42,448 nt of DNA from contig JAXHTH010000167.1 in assembly GCA_034211115.1 (NCBI GenBank), positions 1-42,448 on the forward strand. Reading direction: 5' to 3'. The stretch comes from JAXHTH01 sp034211115. Lineage in GTDB: Bacteria; Planctomycetota; Phycisphaerae; Phycisphaerales; SM1A02. The notes beneath the pieces were generated by a model. That model was not told the DNA's origin and ran no database searches. It worked only from the letters and a program-made list of their open reading frames with translations. Below, in pieces: positions 42,229-42,448 of this stretch (positions are counted from its first letter, which is position 1; each line of letters starts with the position of its first letter). Position numbers and translations under genes: made by a program.

Positions 42229-42448
42229 ATGAGCGAAATGGACACGAGCAACGTGATAACCGAACTCTCCGCCGAGCCGCCCGGCGCCGGGGCGACGCGC
42301 GAGAGCCTGCTCAAGCTCATCGCCCGCGGCGAGCTGGCGCCCACCGAGACGCACGAGGAGATCCGGCAGGAGACGATCATCCTCGATATCCTCGACTTCT
42401 GCCTCTGGTACGGCCCCAAGCAGGCGCTGTTCAACAACAACATCCCGG
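42229..42448 (+). CDS. pstB: PstB phosphate-transport ATPase, N-terminal part only
   Basis: 73 residues are visible before the window ends. After a ~50-residue leader rich in Glu/Ala, the frame enters ILDFCLWYGPKQALFNNNIP, which matches the first strand of PstB (LxxxYGxxxALxxxxL) just before the Walker A region. The ATG at 42229 lies 21 bp after the pstA stop, with GAGGAAA upstream. The leader is longer than in E. coli PstB. Confidence 0.88.
   Translation, partial: MSEMDTSNVITELSAEPPGAGATRESLLKLIARGELAPTETHEEIRQETIILDILDFCLWYGPKQALFNNNIP

Overview
The window is a GC-rich bacterial chromosome segment with dense, operon-organised genes on both strands. Three exported proteins end in a short tag made of two aspartate-rich calcium-loop repeats (DxDGDGxVDTADLLxLLxxWG). 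Such tags, plus EF-hand proteins, multiheme cytochromes next to a Rieske/cytochrome b pair, and Pst permeases with large inserts, suggest a Planctomycetota member, most likely Phycisphaerae-like. That assignment rests on recognition, not on a marker-gene tree.

Region 1 (1-12523, all minus strand) is the most unusual part. A cytosolic sensor histidine kinase and an NtrC-family sigma-54 activator are followed by a near-consensus sigma-54 promoter with an inverted repeat upstream. Behind it lie a 91-residue protein with two identically spaced four-cysteine modules, a NuoE-like protein with a zinc-ribbon tail, a 1056-residue fusion of NuoF with a GltD/NfnB-type flavoprotein, a HoxU/NuoG-N-like iron-sulfur protein with an extra cysteine-rich tail, a stand-alone FMN glutamate-synthase-like protein, a PEP/pyruvate-binding ATP-grasp protein without a phospho-histidine domain, and the start of a protein that shares a sensor domain with the kinase. 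I read this as a soluble NADH/NAD(P)H-linked flavin/iron-sulfur complex of unknown substrate, controlled by its own two-component system.

Region 2 (12900-15330) holds a GH32-like glycosidase and a ROK fructokinase that overlap, probably for intracellular sucrose or fructan use. Region 3 (15477-19866) has an exported hexaheme cytochrome with the C-terminal tag, a DUF378 membrane protein and two overlapping small membrane-protein genes. Region 4 (19883-25103, minus) encodes a fused cytochrome b, a Tat-type Rieske protein and a membrane-anchored octaheme cytochrome with HEAT/TPR repeats, followed by a methyltransferase. It resembles a quinol-oxidising bc-type complex in which a multiheme protein takes the place of cytochrome c1.

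Region 5 (25366-31537) contains an exported EF-hand protein, two tagged secreted proteins (a soluble sugar-dehydrogenase-like propeller and a subtilisin-like protease), a tRNA-Ile(GAT) with its terminator, and a NifX/NifB-type protein with a His/Gly-rich tail. Region 6 (31963 to the window end, plus) is a phosphate-starvation locus in functional order: phoB, phoR, an OprO/OprP-like porin, pstS, pstC, pstA and the start of pstB. A PHO-box-like pair of 7-bp direct repeats spaced 11 bp apart precedes pstS. PstC and PstA both carry very large extra domains.
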